Shown one piece after another: positions 1 through 7,574 of a stretch of DNA of 64,000 bases. The stretch's first letter is position 1, and each line of letters begins with the position of its first letter. The DNA is from Streptomyces sp. P9-A4. GTDB taxonomy: Bacteria > Actinomycetota > Actinomycetes > Streptomycetales > Streptomycetaceae. The notes beneath the pieces were generated by a model. That model saw only the letters and a program-made list of their open reading frames with translations. It was not told the DNA's origin and did no database searches. The stretch is taken from positions 3,420,501 to 3,484,500 of the forward strand of contig NZ_JAZIFY010000001.1 of NCBI RefSeq assembly GCF_036634195.1, written 5' to 3'. The position numbers and the translations under genes are program-made.

Positions 1-690
1 CGTCGCCGTCCACTCGATGTCGTGCGAGGGCGGCGCGATGTTGTCGCGGTCGCCCCGGGCGTCGAGGAACCTCGTCGCGCCGGACGGATCGACCGACCAG
101 CGCAGGACGCGGAGGTCCTCGGCCTTCGCGCCGGTGCGGAAGACCGCGAGGAGGCGGTCTCCCACCCGGCGCAGCCGCAGCAGCCGGGCGCCGCGGAAGT
201 AGCGGTGCAGCGCGGTGAACTCGGCGAGGAAGGCGGGGTCGTCGAGCAGGCCGGGCACGGCGTCGTCGGCGAGCGGGTCGAGGTCGCGGTCGTGCAGGGT
301 GAAGACGTCGGAGGCCGGGCGCCCGGCGTCTCCGACGACGGCGGTGGCGGCGGTGTGGCTGCCGAGGAGCAGGACGCCGTCGCCGACGGCGACGAGGTCG
401 CGCGGGACCGCGGGGCGCTCGGTGCGCAGGCGGCCGGTGCCGGTGAGGGCGATCTCGCCGGAGCCGAACTCGGCGGTACGGGCCCGGTTCAGGGCCTCGG
501 TGCGGCGGGCCAGCTCGGCCGCCTGCGCGGCGAGCCGGTCACGGAGCACCCCGTACGCGTCCTGGTCCATGCCGGCGCTCATCCGGTCCTGCTCCGTTCC
601 GGAGCCCGTCCGGTCCCGGTCCGCGCCGGAGCCCCTCCGGCTCTCGTCCGTCCCGGTGCTCATCCGGCCCGACTCGCTTCCGGTGCTCAT
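1..690 (-). CDS. DNA repair ATPase (AAA-type, large), N-terminal part; runs off the window
   Basis: The frame is open from an ATG at 690 to the window edge, giving the first 230 residues. From residue 37 the protein begins MSAGMDQDAYGVLRDRLAAQ, with later stretches such as PRDLVAVGDGVLLLGSH. I recognise these as the N-terminus of the roughly 1600-residue Streptomyces proteins annotated 'DNA repair ATPase', whose AAA ATPase core lies further downstream and is not in this window. No catalytic motif can be checked here. The start is ambiguous: in-frame ATGs lie at 690, 663, 582 and 570, and those at 690 and 582 share the same upstream GGAGCAGGACCGG. The gene lies 98 bp after the flotillin gene on the same strand, so the two may be co-transcribed. 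The function is not established, and the family name is by annotation tradition. Confidence 0.75.
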   Translation of the reverse strand, partial: MSTGSESGRMSTGTDESRRGSGADRDRTGSGTEQDRMSAGMDQDAYGVLRDRLAAQAAELARRTEALNRARTAEFGSGEIALTGTGRLRTERPAVPRDLVAVGDGVLLLGSHTAATAVVGDAGRPASDVFTLHDRDLDPLADDAVPGLLDDPAFLAEFTALHRYFRGARLLRLRRVGDRLLAVFRTGAKAEDLRVLRWSVDPSGATRFLDARGDRDNIAPPSHDIEWTAT

Positions 691-703
691 CCGGTCCTGC
701 TCC
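572..703 (-). repeat. Duplicated ribosome-binding-site/start module at the ATPase 5' end
   Basis: Read on the minus strand, GGAGCAGGACCGGATGAGC followed by (A/G)CCGG occurs at 703-680 and again at 595-572, exactly 108 bp (36 codons) apart. A partial third copy lies at 676-653. Each full copy carries a Shine-Dalgarno-like stretch plus an ATG in the same reading frame. The duplication therefore creates alternative initiation sites and a low-complexity Ser/Gly/Asp/Arg N-terminal extension of 36 residues. Confidence 0.7.
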
Positions 704-788
704 CCTCGTGGCGTGATGATTGCGGGTCCGGTGCCGCGGACTCCCCCGTGCGGCACCGGACCCGTCGTGACCGCTCCCCCCGGTGCGG

Positions 789-2927
789 TCAGCTGGTGAG
801 GGCGGCGGTGTCGCCCCTGGCGGTGCCGTTCGCGGTGGCGGTGCCGTTCGCGGTGACGGATCCGTTCGCGGTGACGGTGGCGCCGTTCCCGTTCCCGTTC
901 ACGTTCCCGATCGCGGCCGTGAGGCCCGCCCCCGTGGCCCCGTCGAGCACTCCCGAGTTCATGACCTTCGTCAGGAGCGCCGAGACGCTGAGGTTCTGCA
1001 CGTCGCCGGTGGACAGCGAGCCGAGCACCTTGGTGAGGTCCTCCGTGAAGGAGCCCTCGCCGTTCAGCCACGGGCCGGCGAGCGCCTGCGCGGTACGGCT
1101 GTGGTCCATGAAGCCGTCGACGGACCGGCCCATCGAGACCGACTGCACCAGCCGGTCGAGGAAGACGGACTCGCCCCCGACGATGCTGATGTCGGCGTGC
1201 TCCAGGCCGGTGGCCAGGACCGTCGCCTGGGCCTCCGCGACCTGCCGCTGCACTTCGAGGCCGGCCAGCCGGATGTCCTTCTCGGCCGCCAGGCGGAGCC
1301 GGTACTCCTCGTGCGTACGGGAGGCGTCGTCGAGCGCCGCCATCGCCGCCGCCTTCTCGGTCAGACCGGCGGCCTCCGCCTTCAGCTTCTCGCCGATCGC
1401 GGTCGCCTCGGCGAGTGCGATCTCGCGGGTGCCGACGGCCTCCGCGAGCGCCTTCTCCCGGGCGCCGACGGCCTCGGCGCGCAGCCGGGCCTCGGTGGCC
1501 TCCGCCTCCGCGCGGCCGGCCTTCTCGATCGCGTCGGCCTCCTTCTCCCTGACCTGCACGGCGGCCAGGCCGGCCGCGGCGGCCTCCGCCTGGACGCCCT
1601 CGGCGAGCCGGATCTTGGCGCGGGCGTCCATGTCGGCGGCCTTGTTGCGGGCCTCGGCCAGGGTCAGTTCCTCGGCGGCCCGGTGGACGGCCGCCTGCTC
1701 GGCCGCCTCCGCCGCCTTGATGTCCTTGACCAGCTTCTCCTGGGCCTCAGCCTCGGCGGCGATCACCACGGCCTGACGGGTGCGCTCGGCCTCCTCGACC
1801 ATCCGCAGCCGCTTGATCGACTCCTCCTGCTCCGCGACCGTGCGGTCCACGGCGACGCGCTCGCGGATCACCTCGGCGATGTCGCGGCGCTCGGCCTCGA
1901 CCTCCTTCTCCGCGGAGATGCGGGTCAGTTCGGTCTCCCGGTCGCGGGCGATGACTTCGAGCAGGCGGTCCTTCTCGATCCGCTCGTTCTCGACGGCGAT
2001 GACCCGCTCGCGGTTCTTCTGCGCGACCGCGACCTCGCGGGCCTGGTTCTCCCGCTGGACGCCGAGCTGCTCCTCCGTACGCAGGAAGGCGCTCTGCGCG
2101 CGCAGCCGCTCCTCCTCCACCACCCGGGCGGTCTCGGCCTCCTCGCGGGCCCGCGAGGTGTCGATCTCGCGCTTCTGCTTGATCTCGGCGTCCGCCTGGC
2201 GCCGCTCCAGCTCCAGGATGGCTTCGCGGGCGTCGACGTTCTGCCGGGTGATCTCCTTCTGCTCGTTCTGCCGGTACTCGTTCGTCCGGACGTTCTCCAG
2301 GGCGGTCAGCTCGGTGATCTTGCGGATGCCCTGGGCGTCGAGGATGTTGCCGGGGTCGAGCTGGCTCAGCGGCGTCTGCTCGACGTGGTCGATGGCGGCG
2401 TCCTCGAGGTGGTAGCCGTTGAGGTCGATGCCGATGAGCTCGATGATCCGGTACCGCAGTTCCTCGCGCTTGGTGTAGAGGTCGGTGAAGTCGAGCTGCT
2501 TGCCGACGGTCTTGACGGCCTCGGAGAACTTGGCGTGGAACAGCGCCTCCAGGGTCTCCTGGTGGCTGGCCCGCTCGGTGCCGATGGCCTGCGCGACCTT
2601 GATGACGTCCTCGACGGTCTTGTTGACCCGTACGAAGAACGAGATCCGGATGTCCGCGCGGATGTTGTCCCGGCAGATCAGTCCGTCCCGGCCGGTGCGG
2701 GAGATCTCGAAGGTCTTCACCGAGATGTCCATGACCTCGGCCTTGTGCAGCACCGGCAGCACGACCTGCCCGGTGAAGGTGACGTCGACCTTCCGCATCT
2801 TGGAGACGATCAGCGCCTTGCCCTGCTCGACCTTGCGGAACAGCCGGCTGAGCACGAAGACGAGAGCGAGCGCGAAGAGCAGGACGACGGCGCCGAGCAC
2901 GCCGGCGCCCGTGGTGATGGCATCCAT
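789..2927 (-). CDS. Flotillin / SPFH (band 7) domain membrane protein
   Basis: Bacterial flotillins are membrane-scaffold proteins thought to organise lipid microdomains and fluidity. This 712-residue protein has one N-terminal transmembrane segment (about residues 8-30). An SPFH domain follows (about 32-210, beginning VEQGKALIVSKMRKVDVTF), then a very long Glu/Ala-rich coiled coil (about 230-580) with the repeated (A/E)EA pattern typical of flotillins. The C-terminal tail is Asn/Gly/Thr-rich, contains repeats of the type TANGT and is encoded by an 18-bp tandem repeat. I chose the ATG at 2927 because GAGGA lies just upstream; the longer open frame upstream has no family similarity. It lies directly upstream of the ATPase gene on the same strand. 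Confidence 0.9.
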   Translation of the reverse strand: MDAITTGAGVLGAVVLLFALALVFVLSRLFRKVEQGKALIVSKMRKVDVTFTGQVVLPVLHKAEVMDISVKTFEISRTGRDGLICRDNIRADIRISFFVRVNKTVEDVIKVAQAIGTERASHQETLEALFHAKFSEAVKTVGKQLDFTDLYTKREELRYRIIELIGIDLNGYHLEDAAIDHVEQTPLSQLDPGNILDAQGIRKITELTALENVRTNEYRQNEQKEITRQNVDAREAILELERRQADAEIKQKREIDTSRAREEAETARVVEEERLRAQSAFLRTEEQLGVQRENQAREVAVAQKNRERVIAVENERIEKDRLLEVIARDRETELTRISAEKEVEAERRDIAEVIRERVAVDRTVAEQEESIKRLRMVEEAERTRQAVVIAAEAEAQEKLVKDIKAAEAAEQAAVHRAAEELTLAEARNKAADMDARAKIRLAEGVQAEAAAAGLAAVQVREKEADAIEKAGRAEAEATEARLRAEAVGAREKALAEAVGTREIALAEATAIGEKLKAEAAGLTEKAAAMAALDDASRTHEEYRLRLAAEKDIRLAGLEVQRQVAEAQATVLATGLEHADISIVGGESVFLDRLVQSVSMGRSVDGFMDHSRTAQALAGPWLNGEGSFTEDLTKVLGSLSTGDVQNLSVSALLTKVMNSGVLDGATGAGLTAAIGNVNGNGNGATVTANGSVTANGTATANGTARGDTAALTS
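821..874. repeat. 18-bp tandem repeat encoding the flotillin C-terminal tail
   Basis: Three consecutive 18-bp units (821-838, 839-856, 857-874) of the type CGGTGCCGTTCGCGGTGA differ at only a few positions. They keep the reading frame and encode the repeating Thr-Ala-Asn-Gly tail of the flotillin. Such in-frame repeats can vary in copy number between strains. Confidence 0.75.
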
Positions 2928-3243
2928 GAGAAGTCCTCGGGTGAGGTGTGCCGCGCGAGGTGAGACGCGTGGCGTGTGACGTGTGACCAAAGGGGTCAGG
3001 GGGGTGCCGTCCGGGCGGGCGGTGACTCCCCTCCCCCTGACGCACGGACACTTCCGGCCCCCGGCACAGGAACCGCTGCCCGTGCCCCGGATGAATCCAT
3101 CCTGCACCCGGGGTACGCGCGTGCGCATTGCCGGTGACCGGCAACCTTTAACGCCTTCTTTATGCCGGGGACGCTCCCGGCTGGCACTCTTGATCACCGT
3201 GTGCCGGTGACGCGCCGGGGCACAGGGGACCCGGGAGGGAAAC
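2928..3243. promoter_or_regulatory. Divergent intergenic region between the flotillin and PucR-type genes
   Basis: This 316-bp stretch holds no gene I can support. It must carry the promoters for the flotillin gene (minus) and the PucR-family gene (plus). The one clear element is a perfect 17-bp palindrome at 3128-3144, listed separately. Next to it is an unusually A/T-rich patch (about 3145-3163) that would suit a promoter. The rest is G/C-rich without further repeats that I can see. Confidence 0.5.
3128..3144. promoter_or_regulatory. 17-bp perfect palindrome, candidate operator
   Basis: The sequence TTGCCGGTGACCGGCAA is a perfect inverted repeat with a one-base centre. It lies 100 bp upstream of the PucR-type gene and 201 bp upstream of the flotillin start, beside an A/T-rich patch. 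A dimeric regulator could bind here; autoregulation by the adjacent PucR-type protein is an inference only. Confidence 0.45.
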
Positions 3244-4305
3244 ATGGCGGAACGCACGGGGGGATCGGAGTACCTGGAGGGGTACGCCGAGCTGCTGGCC
3301 GAGATCTGCGCGACCGGCAGACGGCTGACCCGCGAGGAGTTGGAGGGGCTGCGCTCGCGCGGCGAGGGGGCCGCCGAGGCCGGTCTCGGGCTGCGGTTCT
3401 TCGTCCGGGCCCATCTCGCCGCCGCGCGCGCGGCCCAGTCCGGTGCGCCGCGGACCGATCCCGACCGGCTCCTCGCCGTCATAGAGCAGGCCGTCGACGC
3501 CTTCGCCGAGGGCCACGAGCGCGCCCAGACCCTGGCCGTACGCCAGGAGGAGGCCGCCAGACGGGAGTTCATCGACGACCTGCTCTACGGCCGCAGCGAC
3601 CTCGGCCGGCTGGCCGAGCGCGCCGAGCGGTTCGGGCTGCTGTTCTCGCAGGCCCACGTGGTGGCCGTCGCCCAGGGGCCGGAGCCGTACGCCGACGGCT
3701 ACCCGGTCTCCCGGAGCGTCGAGTCCTCCCTGCTCGCCCGGTTCGGCGCCCGCCGCCTCCTGCTCACCACCAAGGACGGCCGGCTGATCTGCGTCGCGCC
3801 CGCCGACGAGCCCGAGGTGCTCAGCCACTTCGCCAAGCAGGCGTACGCCGCGACGAACGGCGGCCGGGTCGCGATCGGCCGGCCGCACCCCGGCGCGGGC
3901 GGCGTCGTCCACTCGTACGAGGAAGCCCTCAACGCGCTCGACCTCGCCGACCGCATGGAACTCGACGACCCCGTCCTGTACGCGGCGGACCTCCTGGTCT
4001 ACCCCGTCCTCACCCGCGACCGGCAGGCCATGGAGGACCTGGTCAGCACGGTGCTCGGCCCGCTCCAGCAGGCCCGCGGCGGCGCCCGGCCGCTCCTCGA
4101 CACCCTCACCGCCTACTTCGACGCCGGCTGCGTCACCACCGACGCGGCCCGCCGCCTCTCCCTGAGCGTGCGCGCCGTGACCTACCGCCTCGACCGCGTG
4201 CACCGGCTGACCGGCTCGGACCCGGGCGACCCGACCCAGCGCTACACCCTCCAGACCGCCGTCATCGGCGCCCGCCTCCTCAACTGGCCGACGCGGGAGC
4301 TCTGA
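3244..4305 (+). CDS. PucR/CdaR-family transcriptional regulator
   Basis: A 353-residue cytoplasmic regulator. The C-terminal 58 residues (about 296-353) form the PucR-type helix-turn-helix, including ARRLSLSVRAVTYRLDRVH and ending in the typical LQTAVIGARLL. The central part resembles the GGDEF-like region found in CdaR/PucR proteins. The N-terminal half is helical and acidic and shows no recognisable sensory domain. The ATG at 3244 follows GGGAGGG at ideal spacing. It is divergent from the flotillin gene, and a palindrome in the shared region is a candidate binding site. Family members respond to purine or sugar-acid metabolites, but no ligand can be inferred here. Confidence 0.85.
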   Translation: MAERTGGSEYLEGYAELLAEICATGRRLTREELEGLRSRGEGAAEAGLGLRFFVRAHLAAARAAQSGAPRTDPDRLLAVIEQAVDAFAEGHERAQTLAVRQEEAARREFIDDLLYGRSDLGRLAERAERFGLLFSQAHVVAVAQGPEPYADGYPVSRSVESSLLARFGARRLLLTTKDGRLICVAPADEPEVLSHFAKQAYAATNGGRVAIGRPHPGAGGVVHSYEEALNALDLADRMELDDPVLYAADLLVYPVLTRDRQAMEDLVSTVLGPLQQARGGARPLLDTLTAYFDAGCVTTDAARRLSLSVRAVTYRLDRVHRLTGSDPGDPTQRYTLQTAVIGARLLNWPTREL

Positions 4306-4481
4306 TCGCGCCGGGGAAGCCCCGTACGGCGGCTGCGGCGACCTCGTACGACCATGGCGGCCCCGTACGGCGCCGGGCACGGGTGAACGCTGCCGACGTC
4401 CGGCAGTGACCCGGCGCACGCGGCGGTGCCACGATGGCGGGACCCCGGGCTGCCCGGGGACGGGGGCGGGGCGGGGGAGAC

Positions 4482-6401
4482 ATGGCGGGGACGGTGCCGC
4501 GGCAGGGGGACGGGGGCGCCCGGACCGACGGGCCCATGCTGGTCTGCGGCGACGACGGACTCGCCCACCGCCTCGCCGACGAACTGCGGGACGTCTACCG
4601 ACAGCGGGTCGTCCTGGTCGTCCCCGAGGAATGGGCCGCCCAGCGGGCGGCGGAACCCCCGGACGGGCCGGTCACCGCGCCGGGCACCGATCCCGGCGAC
4701 ACGACCGGTGGCGGTCTCGTCCTGCCCGTACGGGTCATGACCGCGCCCGCCCCGACCGCGGCCGCGCTGCTGCGCGCCGGGGCCGACCGCGCGACCGCCC
4801 TCGCGCTGCTCTACGAGGACGACGAGACCAACCTCCGGGCCGCGCTCGCCGCCCGCCGCCTCAACCCCGGCGTCCGGCTCGTGGTGCGGATGTACAACCG
4901 CAAGCTCGGCCAGCGCCTTGAGGCGCTGCTCGACCAGGCCGCGCTGGTGCGGACGCCCGGCCTGAACCGGGCCGTCCTCGACGCCTCCACCACCGTCCTG
5001 TCCGACGCGGACACCGCCGCGCCCGCCCTCGCCGCCACCGCCGTCGCGGGCACGAGCAAGGTCGTCCAGGCCGACGGCGTCCTGCTGCGCGCAGCCGAAC
5101 GCCCCCCGCCCGTACGCGGCGAGGTGCCGGACGCCGGGCTCTGCACCCTGGCGCTGCTCTCGTCCACCACGACCGACCCGGCGGGCGCCGAGGGCTCGGA
5201 GGCCGACCGGGAGGGCCCCCACCTGCTGCCCGACGACCTGACCGTGGCGGGCACCGGCGGGCGCGGCAGCGTCGTCCTGGAGACCGTCCGGTACGCCGGT
5301 CCCGCCCTGCCCGTACGACGCCTGGCCCGCCGCGGCGCCCCGCTGCGCGAGCTGTTCTCCGTCCGGCTGCGCTGGGCCGTCGCCGGGTTCCTCGCCTCCG
5401 TCCTCGCCCTGACCTGCGTCACCACGCTGCTGACCGACGCCGACCCGGTGCACGCCGCCTACCTCACGCTGCTCGACCTGTTCTCCATCAACGACCCCGC
5501 GCTCGGCGCGCCCGTCACCCACCAGGTCCTGCAACTGCTCTCCGGTCTCGTCGGCCTGGCCCTGCTGCCGCTGCTCGTCGCCGGAGGCCTTGAGGCGCTC
5601 GGCACCTTCCGCGACGCGAGCGCGCTGCGCCGCCCGCCCCGGCGGCTGTCCGGCCATGTCGTGCTGCTCGGGCTCGGGAAGGTCGGCACCCGCGTCCTCG
5701 CCCGGCTGCGCGAGCTCGACATCCCCGTCGTCTGCGTCGAGGAGGACCCCGACGCCCGGGGCATCCCGCTCGCCCGGAGCCTCCACGTGCCGGTCGTCCT
5801 CGGGGACGTCACCGAGGACGGCGTCCTGGAGGCGGCCAAGATCGACCGCGCCCACGCCCTGCTCGCCCTGACCAGCTCGGACACCACGAACCTGGAGGCG
5901 GCGCTCTCCGCCCGTACGGCCAAGGCCGATCTGCGGGTCGCGCTGCGCCTGTTCGACGACGACTTCGCCACCGCCGTCCACCGCACGCTGCGCACCGCCT
6001 ACCCGGACGCGCTCACCCGCAGCCGCAGCGTCAGCCACCTCGCCGCGCCCGCCTTCGCCGGGGCCATGATGGGCCGCCAGATCCTGGGCGCGATCCCGGT
6101 CGAGCGGAAGGTCCTGCTCTTCGCCGCGCTGCTCGTCGCCGGGCACCCGCAGTTCGAGGGCCGTACGGTCGCCGAGGCGTTCCGGCCCGGGGGCTGGCGG
6201 GTTCTCGCACTCGACACGGCCGTCCCCGCCGCCCGCCGCCCCGACCTCGCGTCCGCGCGCCAGGACGGCGACCGGCCCGAGCTGCTGTGGGAACTCCATC
6301 CCGGGTACGTCCTGCGGCCCGAGGACCGCGTGGTCATCGCCGCGACCCGCCGCGGCCTGGCCGAACTGCTCGCCCGGCGGCCCGCGGACCGCGACGCCTG
6401 A
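4482..6401 (+). CDS. Ion-channel-like membrane protein with two TrkA-N (RCK) domains
   Basis: A 639-residue protein. An N-terminal nucleotide-binding TrkA-N-like domain begins with MLVCGDDGLAHRLADEL. Two membrane segments follow at about residues 296-318 and 347-370, flanking a re-entrant-like loop. A second TrkA-N domain begins VVLLGLGKVGTRVLARL at about residue 392, with the conserved EDP motif and a TrkA-C-like end. This is the architecture of bacterial two-TM channels or NAD-binding cation transport regulators. However, the loop between the two membrane segments (YLTLLDLFSINDP) lacks a TxGYG potassium selectivity filter, so ion specificity is unknown. I prefer the ATG at 4482 over an in-frame ATG at 4434 because of GGGGGAG upstream. 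Confidence 0.8.
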   Translation: MAGTVPRQGDGGARTDGPMLVCGDDGLAHRLADELRDVYRQRVVLVVPEEWAAQRAAEPPDGPVTAPGTDPGDTTGGGLVLPVRVMTAPAPTAAALLRAGADRATALALLYEDDETNLRAALAARRLNPGVRLVVRMYNRKLGQRLEALLDQAALVRTPGLNRAVLDASTTVLSDADTAAPALAATAVAGTSKVVQADGVLLRAAERPPPVRGEVPDAGLCTLALLSSTTTDPAGAEGSEADREGPHLLPDDLTVAGTGGRGSVVLETVRYAGPALPVRRLARRGAPLRELFSVRLRWAVAGFLASVLALTCVTTLLTDADPVHAAYLTLLDLFSINDPALGAPVTHQVLQLLSGLVGLALLPLLVAGGLEALGTFRDASALRRPPRRLSGHVVLLGLGKVGTRVLARLRELDIPVVCVEEDPDARGIPLARSLHVPVVLGDVTEDGVLEAAKIDRAHALLALTSSDTTNLEAALSARTAKADLRVALRLFDDDFATAVHRTLRTAYPDALTRSRSVSHLAAPAFAGAMMGRQILGAIPVERKVLLFAALLVAGHPQFEGRTVAEAFRPGGWRVLALDTAVPAARRPDLASARQDGDRPELLWELHPGYVLRPEDRVVIAATRRGLAELLARRPADRDA

Positions 6402-6429
6402 GGCGCCTGAGGCGCCTGAGGGCGGACGT

Positions 6430-6506
6430 GGGCCGGGAGGGGCAGCGGGCGGGGAGGGGTAGCGGGCCGGGAGGGGTAGCGGGCGGGGAGGGGTTGCGGG
6501 CGGGGC
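6430..6506. repeat. 17-bp tandem repeat upstream of the glycosyltransferase gene
   Basis: Four consecutive 17-bp units (6430-6446, 6447-6463, 6464-6480, 6481-6497) plus a partial fifth follow the pattern GGGCCGGGAGGGGTAGC, alternating GGGCC and GGGCG. The array occupies most of the gap between the TrkA-domain gene and the GT2 gene. It is preceded by a short direct repeat of AGGCGCCTG just after the stop codon. Confidence 0.8.
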
Positions 6507-6557
6507 ACGGCGGCGGCGCTAGCATCGGCGGATTGTCGATCACTGGAGTTCACCGCC

Positions 6558-7433
6558 ATGCCGCTGCCCCGTATCGGAGTCGTCATCGTGACCATGGGCA
6601 CGCGCCCGCGGGAACTGGAGGCGCTGCTCGCTTCGGTGGCCGCGCAGGACGTGCCCGCCGCGCGGGTCGTGCTCGTGGGCAACGCGACGCCCCTCACCGA
6701 GGTCGTGACCACCGCCACCAGGATCCCGCTCGAAGAGAACCTGGGCTGCCCCGGCGGCCGTAACGTCGGCCTCGAACTGCTGCGGGACTCCGGCGACGTG
6801 GACGTCGTCGTCGAGCTGGACGACGACGGCCTGCTCATCGCGGACGACGTGTTCCGCCGGGTCCAGAAGCTGTTCGCGGAGGACCCGGCGCTGGGGATCG
6901 TCGGGTTCCGGGTCGCCGACGAGCACGGACACACCGAGCGGCGCTGGATCCCCCGGCTCCGTGCGGACGACCCGATGCGGCGCGGCCTCGTGACCGCCTT
7001 CCTCGGCGGCGGGCACGCCTTCTCCATGCCGATGCTCCGGCAGACCGGCCTGTGGGCGGGCGAGTTCTTCTTCGGGCACGAGGAATCCGACCTGGCCTGG
7101 CGGGCGCTCGACGCGGACTGGAAGATCCTCTACGAACCCGAACTCGTCCTCCAGCACCCGAAGACCTCACCGGCCCGGCACGCCGGCCACTACCGGTTCA
7201 CCGCCCGCAACCGGGTCTGGCTGACCCGCCGCCGGCTGCCCGCCGTCCTCGTCCCGGTGCACCTCGGCGTGTGGATGCTCCTCACCCTGGTGCGGACGCG
7301 GTCCCTGACGGCCCAGCGGGCGTGGTGGGGCGGCTTCTTCGAGGGCGTACGGACGCCGTGCGGCCCCCGCAGGCCGATGCGGTGGCGCACGGTGTGGCGC
7401 ATGACCCGGCTGGGCCGCCCGCCGGTCCTCTGA
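6558..7433 (+). CDS. Family 2 glycosyltransferase
   Basis: A 291-residue GT2-type enzyme. The N-terminus GVVIVTMGTRPRELEALLAS is the usual nucleotide-sugar-binding start of the fold. ENLGCPGGRNVGLE is the typical GT2 motif after strand 2. VVVELDDDGLL supplies the metal-binding acidic motif, and GHEESDLAWRAL corresponds to the ED acceptor-side motif with the catalytic base. The last 90 residues include one hydrophobic segment (LVPVHLGVWMLLTLV), so membrane association is likely. Donor and acceptor are unknown. It lies just before a Ser/Thr kinase gene and after a 17-bp tandem repeat. Confidence 0.85.
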   Translation: MPLPRIGVVIVTMGTRPRELEALLASVAAQDVPAARVVLVGNATPLTEVVTTATRIPLEENLGCPGGRNVGLELLRDSGDVDVVVELDDDGLLIADDVFRRVQKLFAEDPALGIVGFRVADEHGHTERRWIPRLRADDPMRRGLVTAFLGGGHAFSMPMLRQTGLWAGEFFFGHEESDLAWRALDADWKILYEPELVLQHPKTSPARHAGHYRFTARNRVWLTRRRLPAVLVPVHLGVWMLLTLVRTRSLTAQRAWWGGFFEGVRTPCGPRRPMRWRTVWRMTRLGRPPVL

Positions 7434-7574
7434 TCCTCCGGTCCTCCGGTTCGGAGGCGGGAGCACTCTCGGCGGAGGCCCGCTCGGGGGGAGCGCGGCG
7501 AGCGGCGCCGGCGGGCGGCTCTACGCTGGTTGTCTTCCGTCAAGTTGATCGATCGTCGAAAGGGTGGTCTCCAG

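Noticed and set aside
22..2963. Long plus-strand open frames across the flotillin and ATPase genes
   Set aside because: They are the high-GC mirror frames of the minus-strand genes. Their translations are low-complexity Arg/Gly/Ala/Val without family motifs, whereas the minus strand gives clear SPFH and coiled-coil sequence.
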